Positions 46,991 to 59,833 are shown, numbered from the stretch's first letter. The stretch is 64,000 nt of DNA from Myotis daubentonii (GCF_963259705.1 NC_081846.1:59449722-59513721), one strand, 5' to 3'. Notes: generated by a model not told the origin, from the sequence alone. Made by a program: numbers and translations.

Positions 46991-47089
46991 CAGTGGTGAA
47001 AGACTCTAAAAGTCAAAACATGGCCAAAGCAAAAGTTTTATTCTCCTCTCCCCAAGGAAGTATGTGCCTCCCCTATTCTTGCCTATTTG

Positions 47090-47800
47090 AGTAAATTTGC
47101 CCACATCTACTCATTCATCACCAAAAATCTTGTTATTTTCATTTATTCATCTCCTTATTGGTTATATAGCCACCTCTTCTATAAGAATGTTCTGCAAACT
47201 CTACTTCCATATATATTTCAAATCCATCCACTTCTTTCCATTTCACCACCTCTTCCCTGGTTCAAGTCATCATCTTTTCTTGTTTGGACTACTACAACAA
47301 TCAGCTAACAAGCATCTTGTTTTAAACCCTGATACTTCAATTTTCCCCACTGAAGCCTGAGAGAGGTTTTACAATCTTACACTGTACACATATTTCCTGG
47401 CTTAAGAACTTCCAGAAACTTCTAATGGAACTAAGCTTATTTTTGCCTTTTAACCTTTTCACTAGCTCTTCCTTTCACTTGACATGTTCTTCCCATAGAT
47501 TTTATCAGGCTATCTCCTTTGTGTCATTCAGATCTTTGCATAAATATCACACCCTCAGAGAGATCTTCTGAAGTCCTCAGTCTAAATTTGAATTTACTAT
47601 CAGACAGCACTCCTAATTTTCTGCCAAATACTTATAACTACCTGAAAATCGTCTTGATTTTTTTTTGTTTTGTTGATTTTCTGCTCCATGATAACAATAA
47701 CATTCTTTGTTTCTTTTTTTCCCTGTGTCTGAGACTATATCTCTAATTCTGTCACATAGTAGGCAATAAATACATACATTTTAATAAAAAAATGACTAAG
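47090..47800 (+). repeat. L2 LINE 3' region, long fragment
   Basis: Diagnostic L2 order: TCTTGTTTGGACTACTACAACAATC, CTAATGGAACTAAGC, TCCCATAGATTTTATCAGGC, TCAGATCTTTGCATAAATATCAC, AGAGATCTTCTGAAG, and CACATAGTAGGCAATAAATA at the end. Noncoding relic. Confidence 0.82.
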
Positions 47801-47885
47801 TCTTACAAGCATACACATACAAAAATTATGAAATTATTTAGGAATACATTTACCCTACCTGCATTCATAACTCACATCTGGAGAA

Positions 47886-48406
47886 TCCTATATAATTAAA
47901 GAGAAACATGCAAATTAACCATCCCTCTGCTATGCTCAAGCCACGGCCACAAGCCATGCCCACAAGCCAATCAGGAGTGAGTATGCAAACTAACCCAACA
48001 AAGATGGCAGGAGCCACAGAGCTGGAGCGAGCAGGAGGCTTGGGTTGCCCCCAGCGATGGAGGATGCAAAGCTTCCTGCCTGACTTGGCTGGCCCTGGGC
48101 TCTGCTCAAGGCTACAAAGTTTCAATTATAGAAGATAAATAAATCCCAGAAAAAAAAGAAAAAAAGGAGAGGCTGGGAGTTTGGGTCTCTGGGGGGCATG
48201 GCCAGCCTGAAAATGGCCATCAGCCCCTCACCCAGGCTTGCCAGGCACCCCAGTGGGGACCCCCACCCTGCAGGGGGTGTGGCCAGACTGAAAACGTTCT
48301 TCAGCCCTCACCCAGGCTGGCCAGACACCCCAGCGGGAACCCCACCCTGATCCGGGACACACTTCAGGGCAAACCAGCAGGCCTCCACCAGTGCACCATG
48401 CCTCTA
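47886..48406 (+). mobile_element. Nonautonomous Helitron, copy 9 (joined to copy 10)
   Basis: Starts TCCTATATAATTAAAGAG after host A (47885). Ends GTGCACCATGCCTCTA, lacking the final G of CTAG, exactly as copy 6 does, and was originally joined to the TCC of copy 10. A hAT element now separates them. Interior shares CAGTGGGGACCCCCACCCTG with copy 6. Confidence 0.88.
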
Positions 48407-48409
48407 TCC

Positions 48410-48623
48410 CAGCTGTGGGCAAACTATGGCCCGCGGGCCGGATCCGGCCCGTTTGAAATGAATAAAACTATTGAAAAAAAAGACCATACCCTTTTATGTA
48501 ATGATGTTTACTTTGAATTTATATTAGTTCACACAAACACTCCGTCCATGCTTTTGTTCCGGCCCTCCGGTCCAGTTTAAGAACCCATTGTGGCCCTTGA
48601 GTCAAAAAGTTTGCCCACCCCTG
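48410..48623 (+). mobile_element. Nonautonomous hAT element, 214 bp, at a Helitron junction
   Basis: Terminal inverted repeats CAGCTGTGGGCAAACT and AGTTTGCCCACCCCTG (14 of 16 match). A perfect 8-bp duplication CTCTATCC flanks it (48402-48409, 48624-48631) and is itself the junction of Helitron copies 9 and 10. A palindromic GGCCCGCGGGCCGGATCCGG region lies near the left end. Confidence 0.93.
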
Positions 48624-48628
48624 CTCTA

Positions 48629-49083
48629 TCCTATATAATAAAAGGGTAATATGCAAATTGACCATAACAGCAGAATGACTGGGAATGACTGGTCACTATG
48701 ACACACACTGACCATCAGGGGGCAGAAGCTCGATGCAGGTACTGCCCCCTGGTGGTCAGTGCTTTCCCTTGGGGGGAGCTCTGCTCAGCCACAAGCCAGG
48801 TTGATGGCTGGCAGCACAGCGGTGGTGGCGGGAGCCTCTCCTGCCTCCTTGGCAGCACTAAGGATGTTCGACTGCAGCTTAGGCATGCTCCCCGCTGGCA
48901 AGTGGACATCCCCCGAGGGCTCCTGGGCTGCCAGAGGTATGTCTGACTGCCAGCTTAGGCCCGATCCCCCGGGCCTAAGCTAGCAGGTGGACATCCCCCG
49001 AGGGGTCTCAGACTGCAAGAGGGCGCAGGCCAGGCTGAGGGAACCCCCCTGAGTGCACAAATTTTTATGCACTGGGCCTCTAG
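48629..49083 (+). mobile_element. Nonautonomous Helitron, copy 10
   Basis: Starts TCCTATATAATAAAAGGGTA and ends with hairpin GTGCACAAATTTTTATGCAC and GGGCCTCTAG at 49083 before host T. Carries an inverted pair of CTCF-like motifs near its 5' side. Confidence 0.94.
48708..48759. promoter_or_regulatory. Inverted pair of CTCF-like motifs in Helitron copy 10
   Basis: CTGACCATCAGGGGGCAG (plus, 48708-48725) and CTGCCCCCTGGTGGTCAG (minus-strand motif, 48742-48759), 16 bp apart. The first has one change in the core; the second matches the core fully. Confidence 0.5.
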
Positions 49084-49130
49084 TCACATTAATAATCTAA
49101 AAACTCATGCCATAGATTAAAATTCTGTTT

Positions 49131-49332
49131 TTGTTTTTTAAATACATTTTTATTGATTTCAGAGAGAGAGGGAGAAGTAGAGACAGAGATAGAAACATCA
49201 GTGATGAGAGAATCATTGATTGGCTACCTCCTGCACTGGGATTGAGCTTGGGCATGTGCCCTGACTGGGAATCAAACCATGAACTCCTGGTTCAGAGGTT
49301 GATGTTCAACTACCTAGCAACACCAGCCAGGC
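49131..49332 (-). repeat. VES SINE
   Basis: Minus-strand VES with TTTTTATTGATTTCAGAGAG, TGGCTACCTCCTGCAC and a tRNA-like head ending AACACCAGCCAGGC. Duplication AAAATTCTGTTT on both sides (about 49119-49130 and 49333-49344). Confidence 0.9.
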
Positions 49333-49344
49333 AAAATTCTGTTT

Positions 49345-51885
49345 ATTTAAGTAGCTGTGAAGTAGCAAGAAACTAGAAAAAGAAAAGCATCAAGATAAGG
49401 AGCCCATTAATTAGAAATCTGACCAAAAAAATAAGTCAATGAGGCCTAAAGTTTCAAACTGAAGATTACCAAAGATCAGAACCTGTTGTGTGAAGCTCAT
49501 AGACAAATTTTATTAGCAACACATATGATTCACAAATAGCAGTGAATAGAAAGAAAAAAAAAAAAGCAAAAAGCTAACCACAATGTCAAATGTTGTCACT
49601 GAAGACAAGTTCATAATAATCCTGTTATACTGGAGGGGGACAGTGTGACATCATAAGAAGTGCATTATGTTGAGCTCAAGAAGAAAGCAAGGTAAAACTT
49701 ACTATATAAATAGCAAACAGATCACAATAGAAGGAAATAGTTGCCACTGTTGGTATTCAGGATGATTAGATTATGCATTTGGTAGGCAACTTTTCAGAAT
49801 TAAATCCTCTACCCAAATGTTAAACAAGTATGTTCAGTAGTGCATTATGGAAGTAGCCAAAAGAAATATCTCATTGGTTAATTTGGCTAAATCGTTTAAC
49901 ATATTTGGTGTTCGGTGTTCAGTTCTTGTGAACTGAACTTAAGAACTCAGCTTATTACACGTTGTTGGTTTTTGTCTGTGTACTCTTTGCTCTAAACCCG
50001 TTGGAGTGTTGCATAAAGAAAATAGGATTTTGCTTTAAGTGACATGAACATCATTCTTTGTATGTCAATCAGTTGAGGTTGGTTGTGATGACTGAGCCTT
50101 GCTACCCTTACTTAGCAATGTGGCTCACTCTTAAACAAATTCCAATAGAATGGACCAGGAAAGCAATGAAAAAATAAAACTCATCAACACTCTTCAAATA
50201 AATCCTCAATCTTTAATATGAATAAATAGAACAGTTCTCTCAGCAATCAGATGGTTCTTGACTGTAGGGGCCTGATTAGCATTGCAAAGGATGAGGTTGA
50301 TAGACAGGGTATGTGCATGCAGGGAACGGAGTTCAGAGAGACTGAGGAGAGGAAAGGATTATACTTAATAATGGATATATTTTTGAACTCCTTAGGAATG
50401 TTTTGTTGCCTTGTGACTGCAGAGCACTGTGGGATTTTGCTGTACTGTGTTTCCCTAGGGTCTTATCATTAGATGGTTACCTAATTAGCACACAGCACAT
50501 TCTTGCCTATGTTCTATTTGCACTGCAGATGCTTTTATTTCATACATCATTCACAACCTGCAGCAATTACAAAGTGGTAAATGACCTTATGCGATAATTA
50601 CACTAATAGATCTGTATTGTTTCATTTGGAGAAGACTGTTTGGAGAAATGAGGTGTCTGACATGTACGAAGAGTGGTTACAATTATATTCTTTCTTAAAA
50701 TTCCAAACATAAAGCAAGTAAAAATAACTTTTAATCATAAAAGTTATATCATATATTCAATCTAATGAAATTCTTAGGCACAGATTTCCCTTTAGAGTGA
50801 ATATAACCTCTCTGCCGATATCTCCAATTTTGTACTTTTACTTAGACAAAGAGTACTTGGATTTATAACTGGTATTTTAATAAATCAACAATTTCTAGAC
50901 TGTTAAAATCAGGAAGAGAGGATGATTATTTTTCTCTAAAACTGCTCAAAAACCAGTCTTAAACTAATAGTTGTAGAAACCAATAAATAAGCTATGATCC
51001 TACTCTTTAAGTGGTTGCAACCCAAACCAGTAGCAATTTTCAAAGGGAATGTACACTCATTAATGATGAATGCCAATATAGAAGAAAAAGAGATGAAAAT
51101 AAATGATCTGGGCTGGTACTTACCTGCTCTCCCTTCCTTTAATACAATGAAGTATCTCAGTAAGTTGTTTTGAGATGATTCCTAGAAAGAACTTCTATCA
51201 CCTGAACACACTAATATAATTTAAAAATCATATAGCTAAGTATACTAGTATACATAGAATTTCTAGTTAACTTGAACTTATATCATTGTGTTTTGAATTT
51301 AGTCCACAATGATAATAATATCTACCTAATATATGTGAAAACACTTTGAGGCTTATTTGATATTATATCAATTAAATAAAGTTTTATCAGCTAATTCAAC
51401 ATAATAATTTTAGAGCACCTTTCTGTACAAACCTAGTCTTCAGAAAATATGAATCATCTTTACTGATGAAATTCACAAAATATTGTCTCAGTCTCAATTT
51501 TACTTTGTGTCAACCAGAAGCTTAAAGGTGAGCAAAGCATCATTTTTTTCTGTAACTTAAATATTTGTCAATGGGTAAAAACAATAATTAAAATGATAAA
51601 TGTGATTGAATGAAGAAAACACCCGCTTGGTACTTTAAAAAGATGTTTTCTAAACCTCATATAGCTAATATTTCAGGGGATTTGGAATAATTAAACAAAA
51701 ATTTTTTTAGCTGTAGTTGTTGTGATATTCCCCCAAAAGTTCTACCATAGTCACATTTGCTCATTGGGAATTTTCTGCTCTTGTCTTAGATCTCAATCTG
51801 AAAGTTATTTGTTCAACAGAAGCAAGAATGTAATATGGAGCATAAATTTAACAATAGCTCTTTAGTGGGAGTCATAAAGAGGGAA
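49345..51885. other. Intergenic DNA with a candidate conserved block
   Basis: No gene. About 50230-50660 is repeat-free with CCTAATTAGCACAC, GCGATAATTACACTAATAG and similar sites and looks preserved; this is a guess at a regulatory element. Confidence 0.35.
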
Positions 51886-52012
51886 AATGAGGAAGAAAAA
51901 AAAAGATAATAGGGAAAAAAAGGGAAGAAGAAGGAAGGAAGGAAGGAAGGAAGGAAGGAAGGAAGGAAAGGGACAAGGAAAGAAAGAAGGAAAAAACAGA
52001 GAAAAAAGAAAA
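51886..52012. repeat. Polypurine tract with (GGAA)n core
   Basis: About 125 bp nearly all purine on the plus strand, with ten GGAA units at about 51931-51970. The minus-strand 73-codon frame FLPSFLPSF... is repeat translation. Confidence 0.93.
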
Positions 52013-52019
52013 CATGGCC

Positions 52020-53540
52020 TTTTAAAAAACACATATTGATTATAAATTAATTCATATTTCAGAATTGTAAAAATGTGAAAAAAATAAATATATGATTTGG
52101 CATGAAGGGATTAAACATTATTTCCCTGGCTATGGTACACACACACTCACACCCTGCAAGTACAAGCTCCGACAGTAACTAGTATGCTAGTGGCATTGAC
52201 CAGTCATTTAAATTGTTTCAACTTATATTTTCTTCACCCAAAGGTGATTGGAAGAAAAGGGGTAGACCACAATTTTCTAGCATGACTTGCAGCTTCAGAT
52301 AAATTGTCTCATCCTATATTCATGAAGGAAGAGATAGTGGTTTTTATTTTCCTTTTTGGGGCAAAATCTGGAACTCCTTGAAGGATAACACAAATAATGC
52401 TCAGGGGCCACCAATCAACTATTTTATTTCTATTAACTAATGAAAAACATTTAAGTGATTCCACTTAGCTCTTGATGACTTTCTCGACTGCCCTGGTTTT
52501 TCTCCATGAGATTTTCTGTTATACTTTTAATATGGTCACCATTAACGTCAGGTTTGTTTTCAGGCTGCCTGGCAATTTTTCTCTCCCCTCCCCCTGTACC
52601 CCTTCCTACCAGTAGCTTTTTACACAGACATTTTCTTCGAGTTTTTCCCATTTAGTCACCCAGTGCTTTGGTGACCAGGGTAGATTTAAACTTTGCTTCT
52701 TTTGTAATCTTGGGGTTCTTTGGGAGTTTGTTTTAGATTTTGTTTTGGTAACATCATGAGACTCACTTTTTTTTCTCCCATAAAGTATTTATCCTCTGAT
52801 GAAATAAAAACTTGCATTATTTCACTGTCTTCTCATCATCACTATTGTTATTTTATTTTTTTAAAAACCACACATTGTTCTTTTCTACTCAAAGCTTGGC
52901 ATTCTGAACTCTGAGTAATAATTCAAGCAGTAGGAAATGAGGTAGTGGGACACACTGTGCCAAAATGAAATACTTGCTCCTAATCAGTGCAGTTAAATAA
53001 GACAGACTTTGTTGAATATCTTATAAAGCATTACCAAGTACACATTTTACATGTAGCCAAGTGAGTAAACAATTGGGGTACTGTAAGTTGCTTCACAGCA
53101 TAAAGCTGAATAACTCATTGAACGAACTTCAAGAACCACAGTTCTCTTTTAGAGAACTAGTGTGCTTTTCTCCATTAGAAACACCTCCTTGATGTCACAT
53201 TTTGGGAAACTGAGAATCTTAATAAAGGCACTTTTCATTTGACATTTCTTGTCCCTTTCTTTTGTTTGATGATCAAAATTGAGCTAATCAGCTACAGTAA
53301 CTCACTCAGACTTCTATTAGTCTTGATAATAATGAAGGCCATCTTACATTTTTAATGGCAATTTCTCCCCCACATGGTAGTGGGAGGGTGGAGGAGGGGG
53401 GTGGAGAAGAATGACAATGTGAAAGGAAATCATAATAAAGGCAGTCTTGGTAATCCAGTTTATTGGGCACCCAGTGGGCTCGTTTCTAGCACAGGAGGAA
53501 GATGTCATAGGAATGGCGATAATTCATATTTGGGCTTTAA
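52020..53540. other. Unique intergenic DNA
   Basis: No gene or confident repeat. The short frames at 52451-52651 (-) and 52720-52914 (+) are unassigned. Confidence 0.5.
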
Positions 53541-53544
53541 AGTC

Positions 53545-53705
53545 AGATGAAAAGCTTCAATGTGCTGGCTGCCAACTACTAGCCTTGTGATCATGATCTG
53601 GTTACTCCACTTCGCTAAGCCTCGGATTCATCTTTGAAATAACATCATGATAGTTCTTACTTCTCAAGTCTGAGAACTTTTAAATGCTATTTTATTTAAC
53701 ATTTG
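53545..53705 (+). repeat. MIR SINE
   Basis: GTCAGATGAAAAGCTTCAAT...GCTGCCAACTACTAGCCTTGTGATC, TCCACTTCGCTAAGCCTC and ATCATGATAGTTCTTACTTCTC follow the MIR core. Confidence 0.72.
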
Positions 53706-56460
53706 AAGAAACTGATGAACAATTGATAATAATAGTTATTATTATATAGAACTACTGCTATTGGTGTTGTCTGGAGCTTTAAACATGGTCAAAAATGAGA
53801 AGGACAATTACATTGCTTCAACCAAATCCAATTATCAAGCAGATATTTCACACACACATAAAATAGTTAGAAGAACATTCTTTTTATTTATTTATTTTTT
53901 ATTTTTTACCATTTGTTTCCTTACCTAGTAGCCTTTGTTTTAATTTTAATGACAAATTTTAAGGAACAAATAGTTTAGGAATACTTTTTTTTAGAAAAGA
54001 TAAACAAAATGAAGCTTGAACATGTCAGAAAGAATTCTTACAATTAAAATCTTATAAAATATTTTTTTCACAAAACTGTACCTTATTAAAAAGTTTTTTT
54101 TCCATTTGCTCACTTGAGAAAATAATCCCAGTTTTTTTGTTCTATTTTGTTTTGTTTTGCCTATGCTTAAATTTCATGAGTAGAATAAAACAGCAGAATT
54201 TTTCTCCCCTGGGGTTCAAGAGTTTATTTCTTCTGATCCAACAATAAATCAAGTGACAAAATGGAATTTCTTTGCAATACATATGCAACAAGTTAAGTTG
54301 CATAGACAAACTGAGCTGCAGTTTAGATAGAGCAAGTCTGGAACATTTTATTGTAAAGGAATAGTGCTTGGAAGCTACTTAAAGAAATTACTACAAGAGT
54401 AACTATGAGAAGACGATACTATGACTAAGAATAGTGGACCTTAAAAAGTGATTTCTGCAGTTTTGGAAATATCTGCTAACCAAGTCAAACAGCAATGTAT
54501 ATGGGGTAAGTATAAAATAATGCTTATTTAATTAATATTTCTAACGCTGTTAGCTTCTTAGAGAGGATAGAATGGTTAAATTTTTATGTGCATTAGCATA
54601 GTTTTGTTTTATTTTCACTGCAGATTGTGTTTTCATAGAATCATGCTCACTGTCACTACACCTTTATGGCATCACATGTTTGGAAAACCCCATAATCAGA
54701 TCTGTCTCTCCAAGAGACAAAAGCCAACTTTGTAGCTATAGACAAGACACAAACGTTAAGCCAGCTCATATTTTCCTATAGCTTCTCTTTCTAGTTAAGT
54801 CTGCAAACTAATTTGGATTAAACTAAAACAGACTTTTGCTCCAAGCATTTTGGAAGTTTAAAGAGTTTGGCTAATTTTGGTTGCCTTTTCAAAATATTTC
54901 TTATATGGCTTCATGTCTGCGTCCTGGAAGGGGACCAATATGTGCTTAAATCTTGCAAAAAGTTGCTCTTTTCTTTTGCCCAGGCTTTTGAAAGGCAGCA
55001 TATACATGGACGTTCTAAGGATTTCTGTCTTCTTTTATCAAATGAGATGCTGGACAAAGTTCATTCCCATTAGGACTTGAAATCTTTGGGAACGAAATGT
55101 AAAATATGCATTGTAAATATACTGTTGTTTTTCTGATATTTTAAAACTTAGTAGGTACTTAAAAATTATTTTTCAAGGACAATAAGAAAGAACAGATAAC
55201 TATGCTTCTAGTGCTTTCTTATCTTTGTTTCTTCCTCTTTCAGATTTACTACGACTTCATTTCTTGCCAGCTAAACCTGAAAGCAGGTTATTTTAATTTC
55301 TACTTTAGATTCTGAGCTATCATTGGTACATGATACTACATAAGAAATCTACTCTTCTAAAAAATCTTTGCCATTGATGCCACATACAAATACCGTATGG
55401 ACTAGCTCTCAGAGCCAAAGCAGGAAAAATCGCCAAAGGGTAAAAATAGTTCTTGATATGATGATATGCTGCTAAAAGCCACATGGTGTTTGGGTGCAGC
55501 ATTTCACAGTCAAACAATCATAATTTCATGCCTAAAATGTGCATGTTATTTCAGGAAAATACAAAATCTGAGCATTGCACATTTGCTACAGAATGACCAG
55601 TGAGTGTTGCTATAATGATTTGTTTTTCCTTTACAAATGAATATTTCTTGCTGAGCCTTTTCATGCCATATTGCCTGGGATAGCAAAGGGAGTAAGGACA
55701 GGCTGAGGTGAGAGGAAGAGAGAGTATTGAGTATATCTGGTCTTTTGTGTTAAATGCCTATACTTTTGCAATCTAGGTTGGATATAAAGCAAGCCTCTCT
55801 TTTCTTTTTCCTCTAAAATATTATGTGCTATAGTCTTCATCTCATAAGAACTGAACTTTGTAGGGCCTCTGCCTGATGCTAGGGGACAACTTTTCAGAAG
55901 AAAGGTTTGTAATCTGCCCCCAAGTGTTTTACAGTGTTTATTAAAGAGTTCCTATGTACTCTTTAACAAATATGTATGGCAATAAAACTCTTCCTCCCTT
56001 AAAGTTATAATGAATTGAAGAGAGTTCTATTGGTCTGAGGCCATGGCCACTGTAATGTAGATACAAGAGCATAATGACAATTCCACTAAAATACTCGTCT
56101 TTTATTTAAACTATGAGATGCTTCAGACTCAGACTGTAAGGGAAGAAGGATCATGAATGAAGAACAAGGAGGAATCAAGAGGGGAAAGAATTGGAAGCAA
56201 AAAGGAAAATGCATTAAGGTATGTGTAGTTGTTTCATTTTGTTTTGGTAACAAGAAGTTGCTTACCCAAAGAGAAAAAGCAAACCTTGAAGTTATTAAAC
56301 AAAAGTTGGCTTGTGGTATTGATGAAACTAGAAGTATATTTAAAGGCTGGACACAAAAAAGACAGCTGAAAGGCTATGATACTCACAAGGATGGATAGTT
56401 TATCAAAAAATGAAACTAGGATAAATAAAAAGGGTCTGACACTTTCCTGTAAGAATAATT
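53706..56460. other. Unique intergenic DNA
   Basis: No gene with splice context or homology. Small frames at 54867-55080 and 56153-56398 (+) have no recognisable domain. Confidence 0.5.
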
Positions 56461-56464
56461 GATA

Positions 56465-56625
56465 GCCTTTTGTAAAGCTTACTGTGTGCCAGGTACTTGG
56501 AAAATCAACTCAATTTTCTAAAAAAACCCAAGCACTTTATATATATTATTATTATACCCATTTTACAGACAAGGAAACTGAGGAAGAGAAAAGTTATGAT
56601 ATCATAGGCAGACCTCTAGGTGTAT
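56465..56625 (+). repeat. MIR SINE
   Basis: ACTGTGTGCCAGGTACTTGG, AAGCACTTTATATATATTAT, ATTATACCCATTTTACAGACAAGGAAACTGAGGAAGAGAA: a clear MIR match. Confidence 0.88.
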
Positions 56626-57290
56626 GAAAATGGGGTTCTACAAAACAACCTCATAAGGTGAACTGATCAAAATTCCTACCTGGGCAATTATAGTGGGTAG
56701 TCATGTGTCCAGCCTGTAACTTCTTTATAGTGAAATGTTCTTAAGCAAACCCTGTCCATTTGTCTTGCATATCTAGGTTAATACACTTTTTAAATGCCAG
56801 AAGTAACACTCCTTGAAAGTGTAGCCAAAAATAGAGCACAAAATCTTATCTCTTCTATAATTCAATATCCAATTTGCTTCTCCCCCTTTCAGGTAACCTT
56901 TCCTATATTCTCAACTTAATATCAATGCATAAAAACTACAAAACTGTTATTCTCCTGATTATTTAAAAACTTGCTTCCTGACAATTGTCAGAATTAACTA
57001 CAAGTTTGGATATTTCTTACATTGACATTGTAAGAATTGTTGGGAAATAAGTTCTAAGAATAGTTGGGAACCAAGGCTGAACATGTAGGGAGGCAACCTG
57101 TGGATATTAAGTCAACACAAAACTAGAACTAGTCGGGGGGAAAAAGATTACTAAGCATTGAATTAATTTAAAAAAGACTACAAAAAAGGGAAATTATAAT
57201 AAAAACTAATATAATTGAGTTACTTTACTCTGTATGCTTGTTGTCTAACTCAACTCAGTATTGTCCAGCCCTGACACAACATATTTCAAG
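56626..57290. other. Unique intergenic DNA
   Basis: No gene or confident repeat. Confidence 0.5.
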
Positions 57291-57294
57291 ATGG

Positions 57295-58105
57295 AGAAGA
57301 CCTTAAATGTCATCTAGTCCAGTGGACTTCAATCTTTTTCTGAAAAAAACTCACCTGAAGGACAATGTTCACATGTAAGGTACATCCTGAGGTGAAGAAA
57401 CTGGGCTAACTGTGAAGAACAGTATGGAATTTCCTCAAAAAACTAAAAATGGATCTCCCATTTGACCGAGTGATCCCACTTCAAGGAATATACCCCAAGA
57501 AACCAGAAACACCAATCAGAAAGGATATATGCACCCCTATGTTCATAGCAGCAACATTCACCATAGCTAAGATTTGGAAACAGCCTAAGTGCCCATCAGC
57601 AGATGAGTGGATTAAAAAACAGTGGTACATCTACGTATGGAATACTGCGCTGTGGTAAAAAAGAAGGAATTCTTACCATTTGCAACAGCATGGGTGGAAC
57701 TGAAGAGCATTATGCTAAGCGAAATAAGCCAGTCAGAGAAAGATAAATATCCTATGATCTCACTCATTTACGGAATATAATGAACAACATAAACTGATGA
57801 ACAAAAACAGATCCAGAGACAGAGAAGCATCCATCAGACTGTCAAACTTCAGAGGGAAGGTAGGGAAGGGTGAGGGTAAGGGGGAGAGATCAACCAAAGG
57901 ACTTGTATGCACGCATATAAGCCTAATCAATGGACACAGACACCAGAGGCGTGAGGACATGAGTGTGGGGGGGCACTGGGGGGCAATGGGGGATAAGGAC
58001 ACATATGTAATACCTTGCTCAATAAAGAAAAAAAGAAGAAACTGGGCTAAAGAGATTATCTCAGGCTTCACAGTTAATTAAGAGTAGAGTGAGGACTCAC
58101 TCAGC
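57295..58105 (+). repeat. MIR-like SINE split by an L1 insertion
   Basis: Left part: GAGAAGACCTTAAATGTCATCTAGTCCAG, ending at GAAGAAACTGGGCTAA. Right part resumes GAAACTGGGCTAAAGAGATTATCTCAGGC and CACAGTTAATTAAGAGTAGAG. Together they give the usual MIR-family tail (GAGGAAACTGAGGCCCAGAG...). Confidence 0.6.
57410..58034 (+). mobile_element. 5'-truncated L1 LINE 3' end, 625 bp, 16-bp duplication
   Basis: Encodes the tail of L1 ORF2 (frame 57449-57658 with PLQGIYPKKPETPIRKDICT and FTIAKIWKQPKCPSADEWIK), then a GA-rich 3' untranslated part and AATAAAGAAAAAAA. A perfect 16-bp duplication GAAGAAACTGGGCTAA (57394-57409, 58035-58050) flanks it. The intact duplication marks a relatively recent L1 event. 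The ORF2 tail carries a stop/frame change before the normal end, and the copy cannot move. Confidence 0.93.
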
Positions 58106-58184
58106 TGCTCTGATTCCCAACTCCAATGATTAAAAATTTTGAGGGATGGGAGAGAGGTGGAAGACAATGTCTCTAAGACCATGC

Positions 58185-58310
58185 TACTAACTAACATAGA
58201 TACTGGACATATTTATGGACTATTTATTATGTCTCAAGCACTGTTCTGATGCAAAAAACAGATATAATTCTAATCTTCATGTTTCCCATAAGTAGCAAAG
58301 AAGAGAAACT
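58185..58310 (+). repeat. L2 LINE 3' end fragment
   Basis: TGGACTATTTATTATGTCTC, AAGCACTGTTCTGATGCAA and ATAATTCTAATCTTCATG follow the L2 3' end. Confidence 0.55.
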
Positions 58311-59602
58311 AGGCAGTTAATTACCATATAGTTGTAATAAAATAGAACATTCTCAGATCATTGAGGATAGGTGTCAAATCTGGACTCCACTTGGAAAGGT
58401 TTTCCAGATGATCTCTGAAAAATGGGAAAGTGATGTTCACATGAGGAAATTGGAGGAAGATTGATCCAGCTAGAACTGAAGAAGAGAAAGAATTGTGTAG
58501 TGGGCAACTTAAGGAAATGTTTGACTTGAATGCAGTTTAATGAGAAGTGGCAAAGGTGAGGCTGAAGGGGTTAGAGGGGCTAGAAGAGTTTTCTACACAG
58601 TATTAAGGAATTTGAACTATATCTCAAAGCATGTTTGAAAAAAATGTTTATACAGACATACCTCATTTTATTGTGATTCTTTTTATTGTATTTTGCAGAT
58701 ATTATGTTTTTCATAAATTGGAGGTTTGTGGCAATGCTGCATCAAACAAGTCTGTTTGGTGCCATTTTTTCAACAGCATTTGCTCATGTTGTGTATCTGT
58801 GTAACATTTTGGTAATTCTGGTGATATTTTAACATTTTTCATTATTATTATTTTACTATTGGTTATAGTGATCTGTGGTCAGTGATCTTTGATATTGCTA
58901 TTGTAATTGTTTTGAAGCACCAAGAACCTTGTCCATATAAGAGGCAAACTTAATAAATGTTGTGTGTGCTCTCTTTGCTCCACTTACTAGTCATTTCTTT
59001 ATTTTTCTCCCTCTCACTGGGCCTCCCTATTCCAGGCACAATAATATTTAAATTATGTAATTAATAATCCCAGAATTGCCTCTTAGTATTCATGTGAAAG
59101 AAGAGTCCCATATTTCTCACTTTAAATCAGAAGCTAGAAATGATTGCTTAGTGAGGATAGCATGTCAAAAGTTGAGAGAGGCCAAAAGATAGGCCTCTCG
59201 TGCCAAACAGCCAAGTTATGAATGCAAAGGAAAATTTTTTGGGGAAAAAATACTACTCCAGTAAACATACAATAAGCTTTACTGCTGATATGGAAAAAGT
59301 TTTAGTGGATAAAAGATCAAAACAACCACCTCCATAATATAAAGGTGTAAGGTAAAGTTTCAAGTGCTGATGTAGAAGCTGCATCAAGTTTTCAAGAAAA
59401 TCTAGCTAAGATAATTAATGAAGGTGGTTACACTACACACAAAAAATTTAATGTAAATGAAGCAGCTTTGTATTGGAAGAATAAGCCATGTAAAACTTTC
59501 ATAGCTGGAAAGAAGAAGTTAATGCTTTGCTTCATGCCTTTAAAGGACAGGCTGACTCTCTTGTTAGGGGCTAATGCAGCTGGTGATTTTACATGAAAGC
59601 TA

Positions 59603-59833
59603 ATGCTCTTTTACCATTCAGAAAATCCTAGAAGCCTTAAAAGTTATGCTAAATCTACTGGACCCGTGCACTATAAATGGAATAACAAAGCCTGGATGAC
59701 AGCACATCTGCTTACAACATGGTTTACGACATATGTCAAGTTCACTGTTGAGGACTACTACTCAAAAAAAAAAAGATCCTTTTCAAAATATTACTGTTCA
59801 TTGACAATGCACTTGATTATCCAAGAGCTCTGA
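59603..59833 (+). pseudogene. Tigger1 transposase DDE-region relic
   Basis: A 76-codon remnant of the Tigger1 transposase catalytic region. The stretch before the expected metal-binding Asp (ILLIDNAPGHP in the family) is shifted out of frame here (the DNA still reads TTCATTGACAATGCACTTG), so the catalytic motif is lost from this frame. Confidence 0.75.

Noticed and set aside
51813..52034. Hydrophobic FLPSFLPS frame resembling a membrane segment
   Set aside because: Translation of the (TTCC)n/polypyrimidine complement.
57305..57345. hAT terminus (CAGTGGACTTCAATCTTTTT)
   Set aside because: Resembles MER5/SPIN-type ends, but no matching right terminus or 8-bp duplication was found; it fits the MIR-like repeat there.
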